Below are positions 1 to 7,139 of a stretch of 38,192 nt of DNA, one piece after another. The stretch's first letter is position 1. Every line of letters starts with the position of its first letter. Source of the stretch: Oscillospiraceae bacterium (GTDB lineage: Bacteria > Bacillota > Clostridia > Oscillospirales > Acutalibacteraceae); assembly GCA_902788995.1 (NCBI GenBank), contig CADAMO010000008.1:1-38192 (forward strand), written 5' to 3'. Made by a program: the position numbers and the translations under genes. A model generated the notes under the pieces. That model had not been told where the DNA came from. It saw nothing but the letters and a program-made list of their open reading frames with translations, and did no database searches.

Positions 1-101
1 CCGCGTTCTTTGTGGCACTTCAACTCCTGACACCCGTTCATTTTAAGCCGCGGAATGCCAAAATTCAACGTTTTCGGAGGATCGGCAGTTTCTGATGTGA
101 C

Positions 102-638
102 TTATTTCGTGGCGGAATTATCAAGAATGCCATAGAGAATCCGATAGAGAGTTTTCGCATCCCCGGCGCTGACCTGTACACAGCTGCTGATTTTGAGAGG
201 GATATCGCGCACCTTGTCCTTCATCCCGCGGCCTGCATCGGTCAGGCAGATTTTTACCTTGCGCTCATCTTCTCCGTCGCGCCTGCGTGTAATATACCCT
301 TCGGACTCCATCTTCTTGAGAAGCGGGGTCACGGTCCCATTGTCGAGATAGAGCTTTGCGCAGATATCGCCGACCGGAATATTGTCATGCTCCCAGAGCA
401 CCATAAAGGTGATGTACTGCGTGTAGGTGATGCCGAGAGGCTTCAAGAAAGGTGTGTATTCGCCGACGATTTTCCTCGCAGCAGCGTAGAGCGGAAAACA
501 AAGCTGATTATCCAGCTTCAGTGCCTCATCGGAGTCATAGGAGAAACAGGGGGCATGAACGTCATGAGAGGAACCGTTTTTCTTATTTTTAATTTCGTAT
601 TTTATTTCTTTTGCAGAATTTGGATTTGGTTTTCTCAT
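102..638 (-). CDS. OhrR-like MarR-family redox regulator (copy 1)
   Basis: Winged-helix MarR-family repressor of the OhrR (organic peroxide-sensing) branch, 178 residues from the ATG at 638. The N-terminal helix carries KLDNQLCFPLYAA, matching the OhrR block that holds the peroxide-reactive cysteine; here it is Cys47. The tyrosines that hydrogen-bond this cysteine in Bacillus OhrR have counterparts (YTPFL, TYTQY). The recognition helix and wing follow (YLDNGTVTPLLKKME, then ITRRRDGEDERKV). The open frame runs upstream to a GTG at 752, but the extra 38 residues look like noise, so the ATG with a weak AAGGG upstream is preferred; even so, the first 30 residues are longer than in typical OhrR. 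It is the last gene of the leftward group behind trxB, about 190 bases away. Family firm; ligand and targets inferred. Confidence 0.85.
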   Translation of the reverse strand: MRKPNPNSAKEIKYEIKNKKNGSSHDVHAPCFSYDSDEALKLDNQLCFPLYAAARKIVGEYTPFLKPLGITYTQYITFMVLWEHDNIPVGDICAKLYLDNGTVTPLLKKMESEGYITRRRDGEDERKVKICLTDAGRGMKDKVRDIPLKISSCVQVSAGDAKTLYRILYGILDNSATK

Positions 639-794
639 CGACTCACTGCCCTTATCAATCGCCAAGGAACTCGCTTCATGCCGGAGAATTTCTGCCGCGC
701 GTTCAACGGGCCGGAATCCTTCCGGTACAGTTTTCTGTGAAGGCGACCGCACATCGTTGAGTGCGAAGCACGAGATGATGGCGGCCGCCGAATT

Positions 795-823
795 GAGCAG
801 GGAAGAATTAATCTTCTCTGCTC
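795..823 (-). terminator. Intercistronic stem-loop between trxB and ohrR copy 1
   Basis: Twelve-base arms (GAGCAGGGAAGA / TCTTCTCTGCTC) pair with one wobble around a five-base loop, just after the trxB stop. There is no U-tract on the leftward strand, so it may be a weak terminator or an mRNA-stabilising or processing hairpin rather than a classical intrinsic terminator. Confidence 0.45.
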
Positions 824-830
824 GATATCT

Positions 831-1742
831 TCACAGCCTGTCAATATATTCGCAGGCTGCGGTCGCGGCCACAGCTCCGTCTGCCGCTGCGGTAGTAAGC
901 TGTCTTAAGGATTTCGTGCGGCAGTCGCCGGCCGCAAAAACGCCACTATGACCGGTGAGACAGTCCTCACCCGCAACGATATATCCCTTTGCGTCAAGAT
1001 TCACGAGATTTGCAAATGCACCATTCTCCGGTTCCTGGCCGATGGCGACGAACAGACCGGACACCGGAATCGTTTTGACAGCGCCGGAGTTCTTATCGGT
1101 TACATCGATGCTCTCGAGTTTCGTATCCCCGTTCAGCTTTGTAACGGTGCTGTTCAGAACGAATTCCACGTTATCAAGCACCTTGAGTTTCTCCGCGTCT
1201 CTTTCCGCGCCGCGGAACTGGTCTCTGCGGTGGATGAGATAGACCTTATTGCAGATGCCGGCAAGATAGAGTGCATCGCCGAGTGCAGTGTTGCCGCCTC
1301 CGTTGACGGCGACGTCCTTCTTTCGGAAAAACATTCCGTCGCAGGCGGCGCAGTAGGAGACGCCTTTTCCGACAAGTTCGTTTTCGCGTGCGATGCCGAG
1401 GTGACGGTTCCGGGCGCCGGTTGCAAGGATGACGGCGCGGCCTGTGAATTCGCTGTTATCGCCGGTTTTTACTTTGAACAGTCCGCCCTCATCCTCGACA
1501 GAACTGACGGTGCCGTGCTCAAGCTTCACACCGAGGTCGGAAGCCTGTCTGTACAGCTTTTCAGAAAATTCATAGCCGGAGATATGCGCGATACCAGGAT
1601 AGTTTTCGATGTCGGGGGTGTTGATGATCTGTCCGCCGTAGGTAAGCTTCTCCAGCATCAGGGACTTTTTTCCGCCCCGCTGCGCATAGATAGCGGCGCT
1701 CATGCCGGCGGTGCCTGCTCCGATGATGACAATATCGTACAT
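831..1742 (-). CDS. trxB: Thioredoxin reductase (NADPH, FAD)
   Basis: Flavoprotein that moves electrons from NADPH to thioredoxin in the cytoplasm; 303 residues, normal for low-molecular-weight bacterial TrxB. The FAD-binding GAGTAG lies at residues 8-13, the redox-active pair is CAAC (Cys131 and Cys134), the NADPH fold shows GGGNTALGDA near 148 with HRRDQFR at 171-177, and the C-terminal FAD motif is GVFAAGDCR. It starts 30 bases after trxA, so the two are surely co-transcribed. The tandem trxA–trxB order plus flanking OhrR-like genes suggests thiol-stress control of the pair. All expected catalytic residues are present. Confidence 0.96.
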   Translation of the reverse strand: MYDIVIIGAGTAGMSAAIYAQRGGKKSLMLEKLTYGGQIINTPDIENYPGIAHISGYEFSEKLYRQASDLGVKLEHGTVSSVEDEGGLFKVKTGDNSEFTGRAVILATGARNRHLGIARENELVGKGVSYCAACDGMFFRKKDVAVNGGGNTALGDALYLAGICNKVYLIHRRDQFRGAERDAEKLKVLDNVEFVLNSTVTKLNGDTKLESIDVTDKNSGAVKTIPVSGLFVAIGQEPENGAFANLVNLDAKGYIVAGEDCLTGHSGVFAAGDCRTKSLRQLTTAAADGAVAATAACEYIDRL

Positions 1743-1772
1743 AGTAGACTCCTTGCTGCTTATTGCGAAGCC

Positions 1773-2084
1773 TTATGCCTTCAGCAGTTCTTCGATGGAT
1801 TTTTCGGGGATCACGCCTACGGAGCGATTTACCTCTTTACCGTCTTTGAAAACGATCAGGCAGGGGATATTGACGATGCCGTACTGCTGAGCCAGGGCCA
1901 TGTTGTCGTCTACATTGACCTTAACGACCTTGGCGTTTTCCACGCGAGATGCGACACGGTCTACCATAGGGCTGAGCATTCTGCAGGGGCCGCACCAGTC
2001 TGCCCAGAAATCGACCAGAACGGTGCCTTGTGCGTTCAATACTTCGTTTTTGAAAGTAGCTTCATTTGCCTGGATAACTGCCAT
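1773..2084 (-). CDS. trxA: Thioredoxin
   Basis: Small dithiol redox protein of 103 residues that reduces cytoplasmic disulfides and is itself recycled by the TrxB encoded next to it. The active site is the canonical WCGPC (Cys31, Cys34), followed by the cis-proline region VNIPCLIVF and the C-terminal helix. A strong AAGGAGG lies upstream of the ATG. It lies between an OhrR-like regulator (56 bases upstream) and trxB (30 bases downstream). A cysteine right after the cis-proline (IPC) is less usual than IPT and may affect redox behaviour, but this is a minor variant. Confidence 0.96.
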   Translation of the reverse strand: MAVIQANEATFKNEVLNAQGTVLVDFWADWCGPCRMLSPMVDRVASRVENAKVVKVNVDDNMALAQQYGIVNIPCLIVFKDGKEVNRSVGVIPEKSIEELLKA

Positions 2085-2103
2085 GATGATAATCCTCCTT
2101 GAT

Positions 2104-2141
2104 GTGTTTTAAAGTGTGATAAATGTGTGATAGAGTGTAAT
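2104..2141. repeat. Four helically phased GTGTnAT direct repeats upstream of trxA
   Basis: GTGTTTT (2104), GTGTGAT (2114), GTGTGAT (2125) and GTGTAAT (2135) recur every 10-11 bases in the short gap between ohrR copy 2 and trxA. Such phasing puts all copies on one DNA face. Could be a regulator site or chance low complexity. Confidence 0.35.
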
Positions 2142-2596
2142 TACGATCGTTCTACGTGATGGATGACTTTCTGTAAAAGAGTCAGCAGCTGCCGGACCTC
2201 ATCTTCTGTCAGGTCGACGCAGGCGCTCATCCTGGCCGGTACGGAGACCGCTTTTTCGCGCAGGTCCATTCCCTTTTGCGTAACGCTGACCAGTACGCTC
2301 CGCTCATCGCTTTGATCGCGGTGCCGCGTGATCAGGCCTTTTGCTTCCAGCTTTTTTAAAAGCGGTGTCAGGGTGCCCGAATCAAGATAAAGACTTTTGC
2401 CAAGCTCAGTGACATTGACAGCGTTCTGAGGGTGTTCCCACAGGACCAGCATGGTTATGTACTGGGTGTAAGTCAGCCCGATCTGGTCCAGGTAAGGCTT
2501 ATAGCGCCGGGTGATCTCTTTTGAGCAGACATACAGTGGGAAACATAGCTGACGGCTCAGCTTCAGACAATCCCACTCCGTTTCCTGACTATCCAT
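2141..2596 (-). CDS. OhrR-like MarR-family peroxide-sensing regulator (copy 2)
   Basis: Repressor of the OhrR branch of the MarR family, 151 residues, the standard length. The N-terminal block LKLSRQLCFPLYVCSKEITRR places the sensing cysteine at Cys18 (Cys15 in Bacillus OhrR), with YKPYLDQIGLTYTQY supplying the partner tyrosines. The DNA-binding part reads YLDSGTLTPLLKKLE and ITRHRDQSDERSV, very close to the family consensus. It is the first gene of the operon and its own promoter carries an OhrR-type palindrome, so autorepression is likely. No ohr peroxidase gene is seen nearby; thioredoxin genes follow instead. The second cysteine, Cys24, could allow disulfide chemistry as in two-cysteine OhrR proteins, but this is inference. 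Confidence 0.92.
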   Translation of the reverse strand: MDSQETEWDCLKLSRQLCFPLYVCSKEITRRYKPYLDQIGLTYTQYITMLVLWEHPQNAVNVTELGKSLYLDSGTLTPLLKKLEAKGLITRHRDQSDERSVLVSVTQKGMDLREKAVSVPARMSACVDLTEDEVRQLLTLLQKVIHHVERS

Positions 2597-2654
2597 TCGA
2601 TGCTGCCTCCTTTCTTGTTGACTTGTTGTCTTTTCGTCAACCGTTTTTATTTTT

Positions 2655-2669
2655 TACAATTATATTGTA
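2655..2669. promoter_or_regulatory. OhrR-type operator palindrome
   Basis: TACAATTATATTGTA: six-base arms TACAAT/ATTGTA around a TAT centre. It closely resembles the Bacillus OhrR box (TACAATT-AATTGTA) and overlaps the -10 box of the promoter reading into the OhrR-like gene and trxAB. Confidence 0.7.
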
Positions 2670-2692
2670 TGCTATTTAATTGCGTATGTCAA
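2664..2692 (-). promoter_or_regulatory. Promoter of the ohrR–trxA–trxB operon
   Basis: On the minus strand TTGACA (2687-2692) and TACAAT (2664-2669) are 17 bases apart, near-consensus sigma-A. A further inverted repeat GTTGAC/GTCAAC (2617-2641) lies in the leader just before the AAGGAGG of the first gene. Confidence 0.8.
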
Positions 2693-2806
2693 CACCTTTT
2701 ATTAAATATTTGGGCAAATATTGGAGCGGATTCTCAAAAAAGGTCTTTCTTTTCTTTCTTTTCGGTTGGGCTGGGTTGGGCTGTACCGGCAGCTGACTGT
2801 ACCAGC

Positions 2807-3038
2807 GGCGGATAAAAAGGCGGATTTTCCGGAATATATCCGCCAGTTTGAAGTGTTTTCAAAACGCCCAGGCGGATAAATAAGCTGGATCCCGCGAATA
2901 TATCCGCCAATTTGACCAGTTCTAAGGCCTACTTAGGCGGATAAAAAGGAGAAGTTTACGGAATTTTATCCGCCTTCGTCAGGTTTTATAAGTTGATTTT
3001 GGCGGATAAAATAGCCCTTTTAGGGTATTTTATCCGCC
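2807..3038. repeat. Array of four phased hairpins with GGCGGATA...TATCCGCC arms
   Basis: Four units at 2807-2844, 2871-2908, 2936-2974 and 3001-3038, each 38-39 bases, start-to-start 64-65 bases. Every unit opens with GGCGGATAAA and closes with TATCCGCC preceded by A or T; interiors differ. The fourth is nearly a full palindrome (13-base outer stem, then CCC/GGG around TTTT). Spacers are 26-27 bases, and the first two are related to each other. With the promoter above this accounts for the 511-base gap 2597-3107; no gene is seen there. Best read as tandemly duplicated structured DNA; function unknown. Confidence 0.8.
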
Positions 3039-3107
3039 TACCGTCCGCCTGCGGGCTGCGCCAAGGCAACTTTCCAGTCAATCCTCTTTCGGGGCGGTCC
3101 CGAACGA

Positions 3108-4796
3108 TCAGTCGAACTCGTACACGCGCAGTTCGTAAGGACGGGTAGTAAAGGTGCTGCCGTCGATTTTGGCACTTTCAGTCGGATAGTTGGTGACAGC
3201 CAGCTTTCCTTTAGACAGGTCATAGCCCTCCGGAGCAGTAAAGGTAAGGGGCTGGCCGCTGAAGCAGCAGATCACCAGCAGGCGTTTGCCTTCATAGGTG
3301 CGCTGATATACGTAGAAATTGGTGTCATCAGGATAGAATTCCTTGAAATCACCCCAGACAGCGACAGGGCTTTCCTTGCGGTATTTGATCAGCTGACGGT
3401 AGAAATTAAGGATGGAATCCGGATCCTTATCCTCATCGGCCTCATTGACCGTCGTATAGTTGGGATTGACATAGAACCACGGTTTCCCGGTAGTAAAGCC
3501 GGCGTTTTCGTCGCTGCTCCACTGTACGGGAGTGCGGGCGCTGTCACGGGTGGAAGCCTGGATGGCTTTAAGGACCTCTTCCTTGCTCATGGTCTTGCTG
3601 TAGATGCGGGCATTGTTCTTGGAGGCGATATCGATATATTTATCGACACTGTCCAGTCTCAGATTCATCATGCCCAGCTCCTGACCCTGATATACGAAAG
3701 GAGTACCTCTTTGCAGCATATACATGGCTGCCAGCATCTTGCCGGACTCCTTCCAGTATTTTTCAGACCCGTAGCGGCTGATGATCCTGGGATGATCATG
3801 GTTCTCGATGTAGAGGGAGTTCCACGCCTTTCCTGCGGCCAGGACATTCTGCCAATTGGTGAAAGCAGTCTTCATCTGAACCAGATCGAACTTCTTGGGC
3901 AGGCCGGTCAGAGAATCGCCGTCCGCGTCCATGGGCTCGAAGCTGATCATCTCATCCAGTACATGATCCGGTCCCTCCGCCGTATAGCGCAGGCATCCTT
4001 CCGGGCTGGTCCCGGGAGCTTCTCCGATGGTATAGCAGTCATAATGGCTAAGCACATCATCGCGGAACTCTTTCAGATACTGATGGACTTTGGGACGATC
4101 CACGTAATATCTGGCACCGGTGCCGCGGTCACGTACCGGATAGTCGTCCGGCAGCCCTTCGGCTTTATCGATAAAGGTGATAACGTCCTCGCGGAAGCCG
4201 TCGACCCCCATATCCAGCCAGAATTTCAGGATCTTTTTTACTTCCTCGCGGACTTTGGGATTAGCCATGTTCAGATCAGGCTGTTTTTTAGCAAAAACAT
4301 GCAGATAATACTCGTCCAGCCCCTCGTCGTATTCCCACGCGGGACCGGCGAACGTGGACATCCAGTTATTGGGACGGCGATGCTTTCCCTTGCCCTTGCG
4401 CCAGAAGTAATAATCGTGATAAGGGTTATCGTCGCCCTTTTTGCTCTCCAAAAACCACTGGTGCTGGTCGGAGGTGTGGTTGACGACAAGGTCCATGATG
4501 ACCCGCAGGCCTCTTTCGTGGGCGCCCTTGAGCACCGCCTTGAAGTCGTCCAGCGTGCCGTATTCCGGGGCGATATCCCGGTAGTCGGCGATGTCGTAGC
4601 CGTAGTCCTTCTGCGGGGACTTATACAGCGGGGAGAACCAGATGGCGTCCACGCCGAGGCTCTTGATGTAGTCGAGTTTGGAAAGGATGCCCTTCAGGTC
4701 GCCGATGCCGTCGCCGTTGCCGTCACAGAACGAGCGGGGCCAAACCTGATAGACCGCCATTTCCTTATACCATGATCTTTTGATTTCTTCTGCCAT
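3108..4796 (-). CDS. Oligo-1,6-glucosidase / alpha-glucosidase, GH13
   Basis: Cytoplasmic exo-acting alpha-glucosidase that cleaves isomaltose-type alpha-1,6 (and possibly alpha-1,4) glucosides; 562 residues, the usual size for GH13 subfamily 31. Conserved regions run in order: DLVVNHT (102-108), QPDLN (172-176), GFREDVI with nucleophile Asp204, IGEAPG with acid/base Glu259, and ENHDHPR with Asp334. Valine after the nucleophile and the QPDLN motif are the established markers of alpha-1,6 preference. There is no signal peptide. The ATG at 4796 with an upstream GGAGG is chosen over an in-frame extension that reads back through the REP-like element. It follows the HAD gene in the same direction and may share its promoter. 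Confidence 0.93.
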   Translation of the reverse strand: MAEEIKRSWYKEMAVYQVWPRSFCDGNGDGIGDLKGILSKLDYIKSLGVDAIWFSPLYKSPQKDYGYDIADYRDIAPEYGTLDDFKAVLKGAHERGLRVIMDLVVNHTSDQHQWFLESKKGDDNPYHDYYFWRKGKGKHRRPNNWMSTFAGPAWEYDEGLDEYYLHVFAKKQPDLNMANPKVREEVKKILKFWLDMGVDGFREDVITFIDKAEGLPDDYPVRDRGTGARYYVDRPKVHQYLKEFRDDVLSHYDCYTIGEAPGTSPEGCLRYTAEGPDHVLDEMISFEPMDADGDSLTGLPKKFDLVQMKTAFTNWQNVLAAGKAWNSLYIENHDHPRIISRYGSEKYWKESGKMLAAMYMLQRGTPFVYQGQELGMMNLRLDSVDKYIDIASKNNARIYSKTMSKEEVLKAIQASTRDSARTPVQWSSDENAGFTTGKPWFYVNPNYTTVNEADEDKDPDSILNFYRQLIKYRKESPVAVWGDFKEFYPDDTNFYVYQRTYEGKRLLVICCFSGQPLTFTAPEGYDLSKGKLAVTNYPTESAKIDGSTFTTRPYELRVYEFD

Positions 4797-4829
4797 GATG
4801 ATACCTCCGATTATGATATGGTAATATTG

Positions 4830-4891
4830 GTAGCACGCTGCCTCAGCAGCGTTAAAAGTTCGTGTATGACGCAGCTGAGGCTGCGTGCTAC
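4830..4891. repeat. Inverted pair of REP-like hairpins (REPIN-like)
   Basis: Left copy (4830-4855) starts GTAGCACGCTGCC, right copy (4868-4891) reads back from the far end as GTAGCACGCAGCC. Each forms GTAGCAC plus a hairpin with a CTCA loop; left stem is GCTGC/GCAGC, right is GCAGC/GCTGC, a compensated base-pair swap. It lies between the HAD stop and the glucosidase start. Confidence 0.75.
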
Positions 4892-4893
4892 AG

Positions 4894-5685
4894 TTATAAC
4901 AGCTTGCCCAGTTCGCCGATGTTGTCCAGCGCGAGGGTGGCGCGGATGGGGGATTTTTCATACTGCTCGGGCGAGGTGACGCCGGTAAAGACCAGCACGG
5001 ATTTCAGGCCGTTGTTCGCGCCGATGGCGATATCCGTCTCCAGCCGGTCGCCCACGAAGCAGATCTCCTCCCGGGTGCAGCCGATGCGGTTGGTGACGTA
5101 ATCCACCGTAAAGCCGTAGGGCTTGCCCATGATGAGGTCCGGCGTGCGGCCGGTGGAGGCCTCGAACATGGCGATGAACGCCCCCACGTCCGGCATGAAG
5201 CCGTTGGCCAGCGGGCAGTTCACGTCCGGATGGGTGGCGATATATTCCGCGCCGTCCGCGAGGAAGTTGGCGGTTTTGTCGATATCGTCATAGGAGAACT
5301 CCGTATCGAAACCCACCACCACGATATCGGGGTGCTCCTCCGTCAGCGGGATGCCCGCCGCCTCAAAGTCGCCCCGCAGGTTATGATTGCCCAGCAGATA
5401 GACCGTTTTGCCCTGCCGGTGACGCTGCAAGAAATCGATGGTCACGTGAGAGGAGATGATGACGCTCCCCTCCTCGGCGTGGAACCCGGTCTTTTCCAGC
5501 TTGTCGAGGCATTCCTGCTCGTTGTGGGATGAATTATTTGTAAAGAAAAAAAAGTCTTTTCCGCTGCGCTTCACCGCTTCGGCAAATTCCACCGCGCCGG
5601 GCAGCAGCTCGTCGCCCAGATAAAAGGTGCCGTCCATATCCACGATGAAGCACCTGACGTCGGAAAACGTCTCGATCACGTCCAT
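4894..5685 (-). CDS. HAD-superfamily phosphatase, subclass IIA (NagD-like)
   Basis: Cytoplasmic phosphohydrolase of 263 residues. The nucleophile motif DMDGT is at 16-20, motif II is the FFFTNNSS segment, and the C-terminal lysine and acidic motifs are MGKPYGF and CFVGDRLETDIAIGANNG, all as in the NagD/AraL/p-nitrophenyl phosphatase group with a C2B cap. Substrates of this group are sugar phosphates and nucleotides; the exact one cannot be read. It is divergent from the pheST T-box and sits upstream of the GH13 glucosidase, which fits a role in sugar-phosphate clean-up but does not prove it. Confidence 0.9.
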   Translation of the reverse strand: MDVIETFSDVRCFIVDMDGTFYLGDELLPGAVEFAEAVKRSGKDFFFFTNNSSHNEQECLDKLEKTGFHAEEGSVIISSHVTIDFLQRHRQGKTVYLLGNHNLRGDFEAAGIPLTEEHPDIVVVGFDTEFSYDDIDKTANFLADGAEYIATHPDVNCPLANGFMPDVGAFIAMFEASTGRTPDLIMGKPYGFTVDYVTNRIGCTREEICFVGDRLETDIAIGANNGLKSVLVFTGVTSPEQYEKSPIRATLALDNIGELGKLL

Positions 5686-5725
5686 TCTGTCAGTATCCCG
5701 TCTCTTTCCAAATTATCTCTTTTAT

Positions 5726-5754
5726 ATCATAATGGAACGGAAAGCAAATTGCAA
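5726..5754 (-). promoter_or_regulatory. Promoter of the HAD phosphatase gene
   Basis: On the minus strand TTGCAA (5749-5754) and TATGAT (5726-5731) have a 17-base spacer, about 40 bases before the start codon. It lies back to back with the pheST promoter; the two -35 boxes are 12 bases apart. Confidence 0.6.
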
Positions 5755-5766
5755 GTATCAATTTAC

Positions 5767-5795
5767 TTGACAAAAAAAAATCCCTGTGGTAGAAT
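5767..5795 (+). promoter_or_regulatory. Promoter of the pheST T-box leader
   Basis: Perfect TTGACA (5767-5772), 17-base spacer beginning with an A-tract, then TAGAAT (5790-5795). Transcription should start near 5802, just before the first T-box stem. Confidence 0.88.
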
Positions 5796-5801
5796 AACAA
5801 C

Positions 5802-6060
5802 GATATTTAAAAAAGGCGCTGACTGAGCGCGGACCGGCGGTCCGCCAGTAGGCGGCGGGCATGACGATGACAGAGAGCGGCCGGGGCTGGAAGGGCCGCA
5901 TCGTTCCGCGGCCGAACTTCACCTCACGAGCTTCCCGTGAAAAGCGGGATGTAGATGCTGCATTAAAGCATACCAAAGCGGCAGTTTGGAACTGCAAATT
6001 GAGTGGTACCGCGGATTTTGTTCGTCTCATGTTTTTACATGGGGCGTTTTTTCATGAACA
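5802..6060 (+). promoter_or_regulatory. Phe-specific T-box leader
   Basis: tRNA-sensing leader that lets transcription of pheST continue when uncharged tRNA-Phe binds. Stem I shows the AGTA motif (5847-5850), a distal AGAGAG-type motif (5872-5877) and the specifier context GAAC-TTC-ACC, with the Phe codon TTC at 5918-5920. The conserved T-box GAGTGGTACCGCGG is at 6001-6014. The start is inferred from the promoter. The specifier agrees with the genes downstream, which makes the identification firm. Confidence 0.93.
6023..6052 (+). terminator. T-box leader terminator
   Basis: CGTCTCATGT (6023-6032) pairs with ACATGGGGCG (6037-6046) over a TTTT loop, ten pairs including two G-U, then a run of six Ts. 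It immediately follows the conserved T-box sequence, as expected for the competing terminator. Confidence 0.88.
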
Positions 6061-6072
6061 AGGAGGATGACA

Positions 6073-7125
6073 ATGGCTAAAACGATTGAAGAACTGAGAG
6101 CCGAACTGGAAAAGGCGCTCTCGGAAATCACCGGCGCGGCCGACGTGGAGAAGGTCAACATCGCCTTTCTCGGCAAAAAGGGCTACGTGACGGACATGAT
6201 GAAGACGATGAAGGACCTGTCCGCCGAGGAGAAAAAGACCTTCGGACAGGTGGTGAACACCTTCAAGCAGGAGGCGACGAAGCGGATCTCCGAGCGGATG
6301 GAACAGCTGAAGGCCAAGGAGCTGGAGGCCGAGATCAACGCCGTGCCGGAGTTTGACCTTTCCATCCCCGCCGAGCCGGCGAAGGGGTCCTATCACCCCA
6401 TCACACTGGTGCAGCGCGAGTGCGAAAAGATTTTCAAATCCATGGGCTTCACCGTGGAGGATTACAGCGAGATCGTGACCGACTACGAGTGCTTCGAGTC
6501 GCTGAACATCCCCAAGGACCACCCTGCCCGGGACATGCAGGACACCTACTATCTGGACAACGGCCAGCTGCTGAAGACGCAGACCTCCGCCGCCCAGAAC
6601 GCCATCTACGGCAAATACAAGGACGCGCTGGAAAAAGAGGGCAAGCCCATCAAGGCCATCTTCCCCGGCCGCTGCTTCCGGAACGAAGCCACCGACGCCT
6701 GCCATGAGAACACCTTCTTCCAGATGGAGGGCGTGATGGTGGATAAGGACATCTCCATTTCCAACCTGATCTTCTTCATGAAGACCATGCTTTCGGAGGT
6801 GTTCAAGAAGGATATCAAGGTGCGGCTGCGCCCCGGCTTCTTCCCCTTCGTGGAACCGGGCTTTGAGCTGGATATCAGCTGCCTGATCTGCGGCGGCACC
6901 GGCTGCCCCAGCTGCAAGCACAGCGGCTGGCTGGAGCTGTGCCCCTGCGGCATGATCCACCCCGAGGTGCTCAAGGCCGGCGGCATCGACCCCGAGGTCT
7001 ACACCGGCTTCGCCTTCGGACTGGGCCTCACCCGCCTTGCCATGATGAAATACGGCGTGAAAGATATCCGGGACCTGAACAGCGGCAACCTCAAGTGCCT
7101 GTCGCAGTTCCCGGACGATGAATAA
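6073..7125 (+). CDS. pheS: Phenylalanyl-tRNA synthetase alpha subunit
   Basis: Catalytic subunit of the heterotetrameric PheRS, which charges tRNA-Phe in the cytoplasm; 350 residues. The N-terminal coiled coil (about 1-80) is followed by the class II core with SYHPI, FPGRCFRNEATDA (motif 2) and GFAFGLGLTRLAMMKYG (motif 3). A CxxC-GG-xGCxxC stretch near residue 275 is common in Firmicute PheS. The ATG at 6073 is preferred because it sits six bases behind AAGGAGG; an in-frame ATG at 6067 touches the ribosome site and is unlikely. It is under the Phe T-box and 14 bases ahead of pheT. Confidence 0.97.
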   Translation: MAKTIEELRAELEKALSEITGAADVEKVNIAFLGKKGYVTDMMKTMKDLSAEEKKTFGQVVNTFKQEATKRISERMEQLKAKELEAEINAVPEFDLSIPAEPAKGSYHPITLVQRECEKIFKSMGFTVEDYSEIVTDYECFESLNIPKDHPARDMQDTYYLDNGQLLKTQTSAAQNAIYGKYKDALEKEGKPIKAIFPGRCFRNEATDACHENTFFQMEGVMVDKDISISNLIFFMKTMLSEVFKKDIKVRLRPGFFPFVEPGFELDISCLICGGTGCPSCKHSGWLELCPCGMIHPEVLKAGGIDPEVYTGFAFGLGLTRLAMMKYGVKDIRDLNSGNLKCLSQFPDDE

Positions 7126-7139
7126 GGAGGAGACGAAGT

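Noticed and set aside
1-101. Possible gene end or RNA at the left edge
   Set aside because: No frame, hairpin with U-tract or RNA motif could be supported in these bases.
2807-3038. CRISPR array
   Set aside because: Only the 8-10-base arms are shared; the repeat interiors differ, there is no uniform repeat, two spacers resemble each other, and no cas gene is present.
4797-4961. N-terminal extension of the GH13 glucosidase
   Set aside because: It reads through the REP-like pair and into the HAD gene; the family begins at the ATG at 4796 with a good ribosome site.
6067-6072. Earlier ATG of pheS
   Set aside because: It directly abuts GGAGG, leaving no spacing; the ATG at 6073 has proper spacing and fits the family N-terminus.
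6880-6960. PheS cysteine cluster as a new metal site
   Set aside because: Such CxxC-GG-GCxxC stretches are common in Firmicute PheS proteins, so it is not novel.
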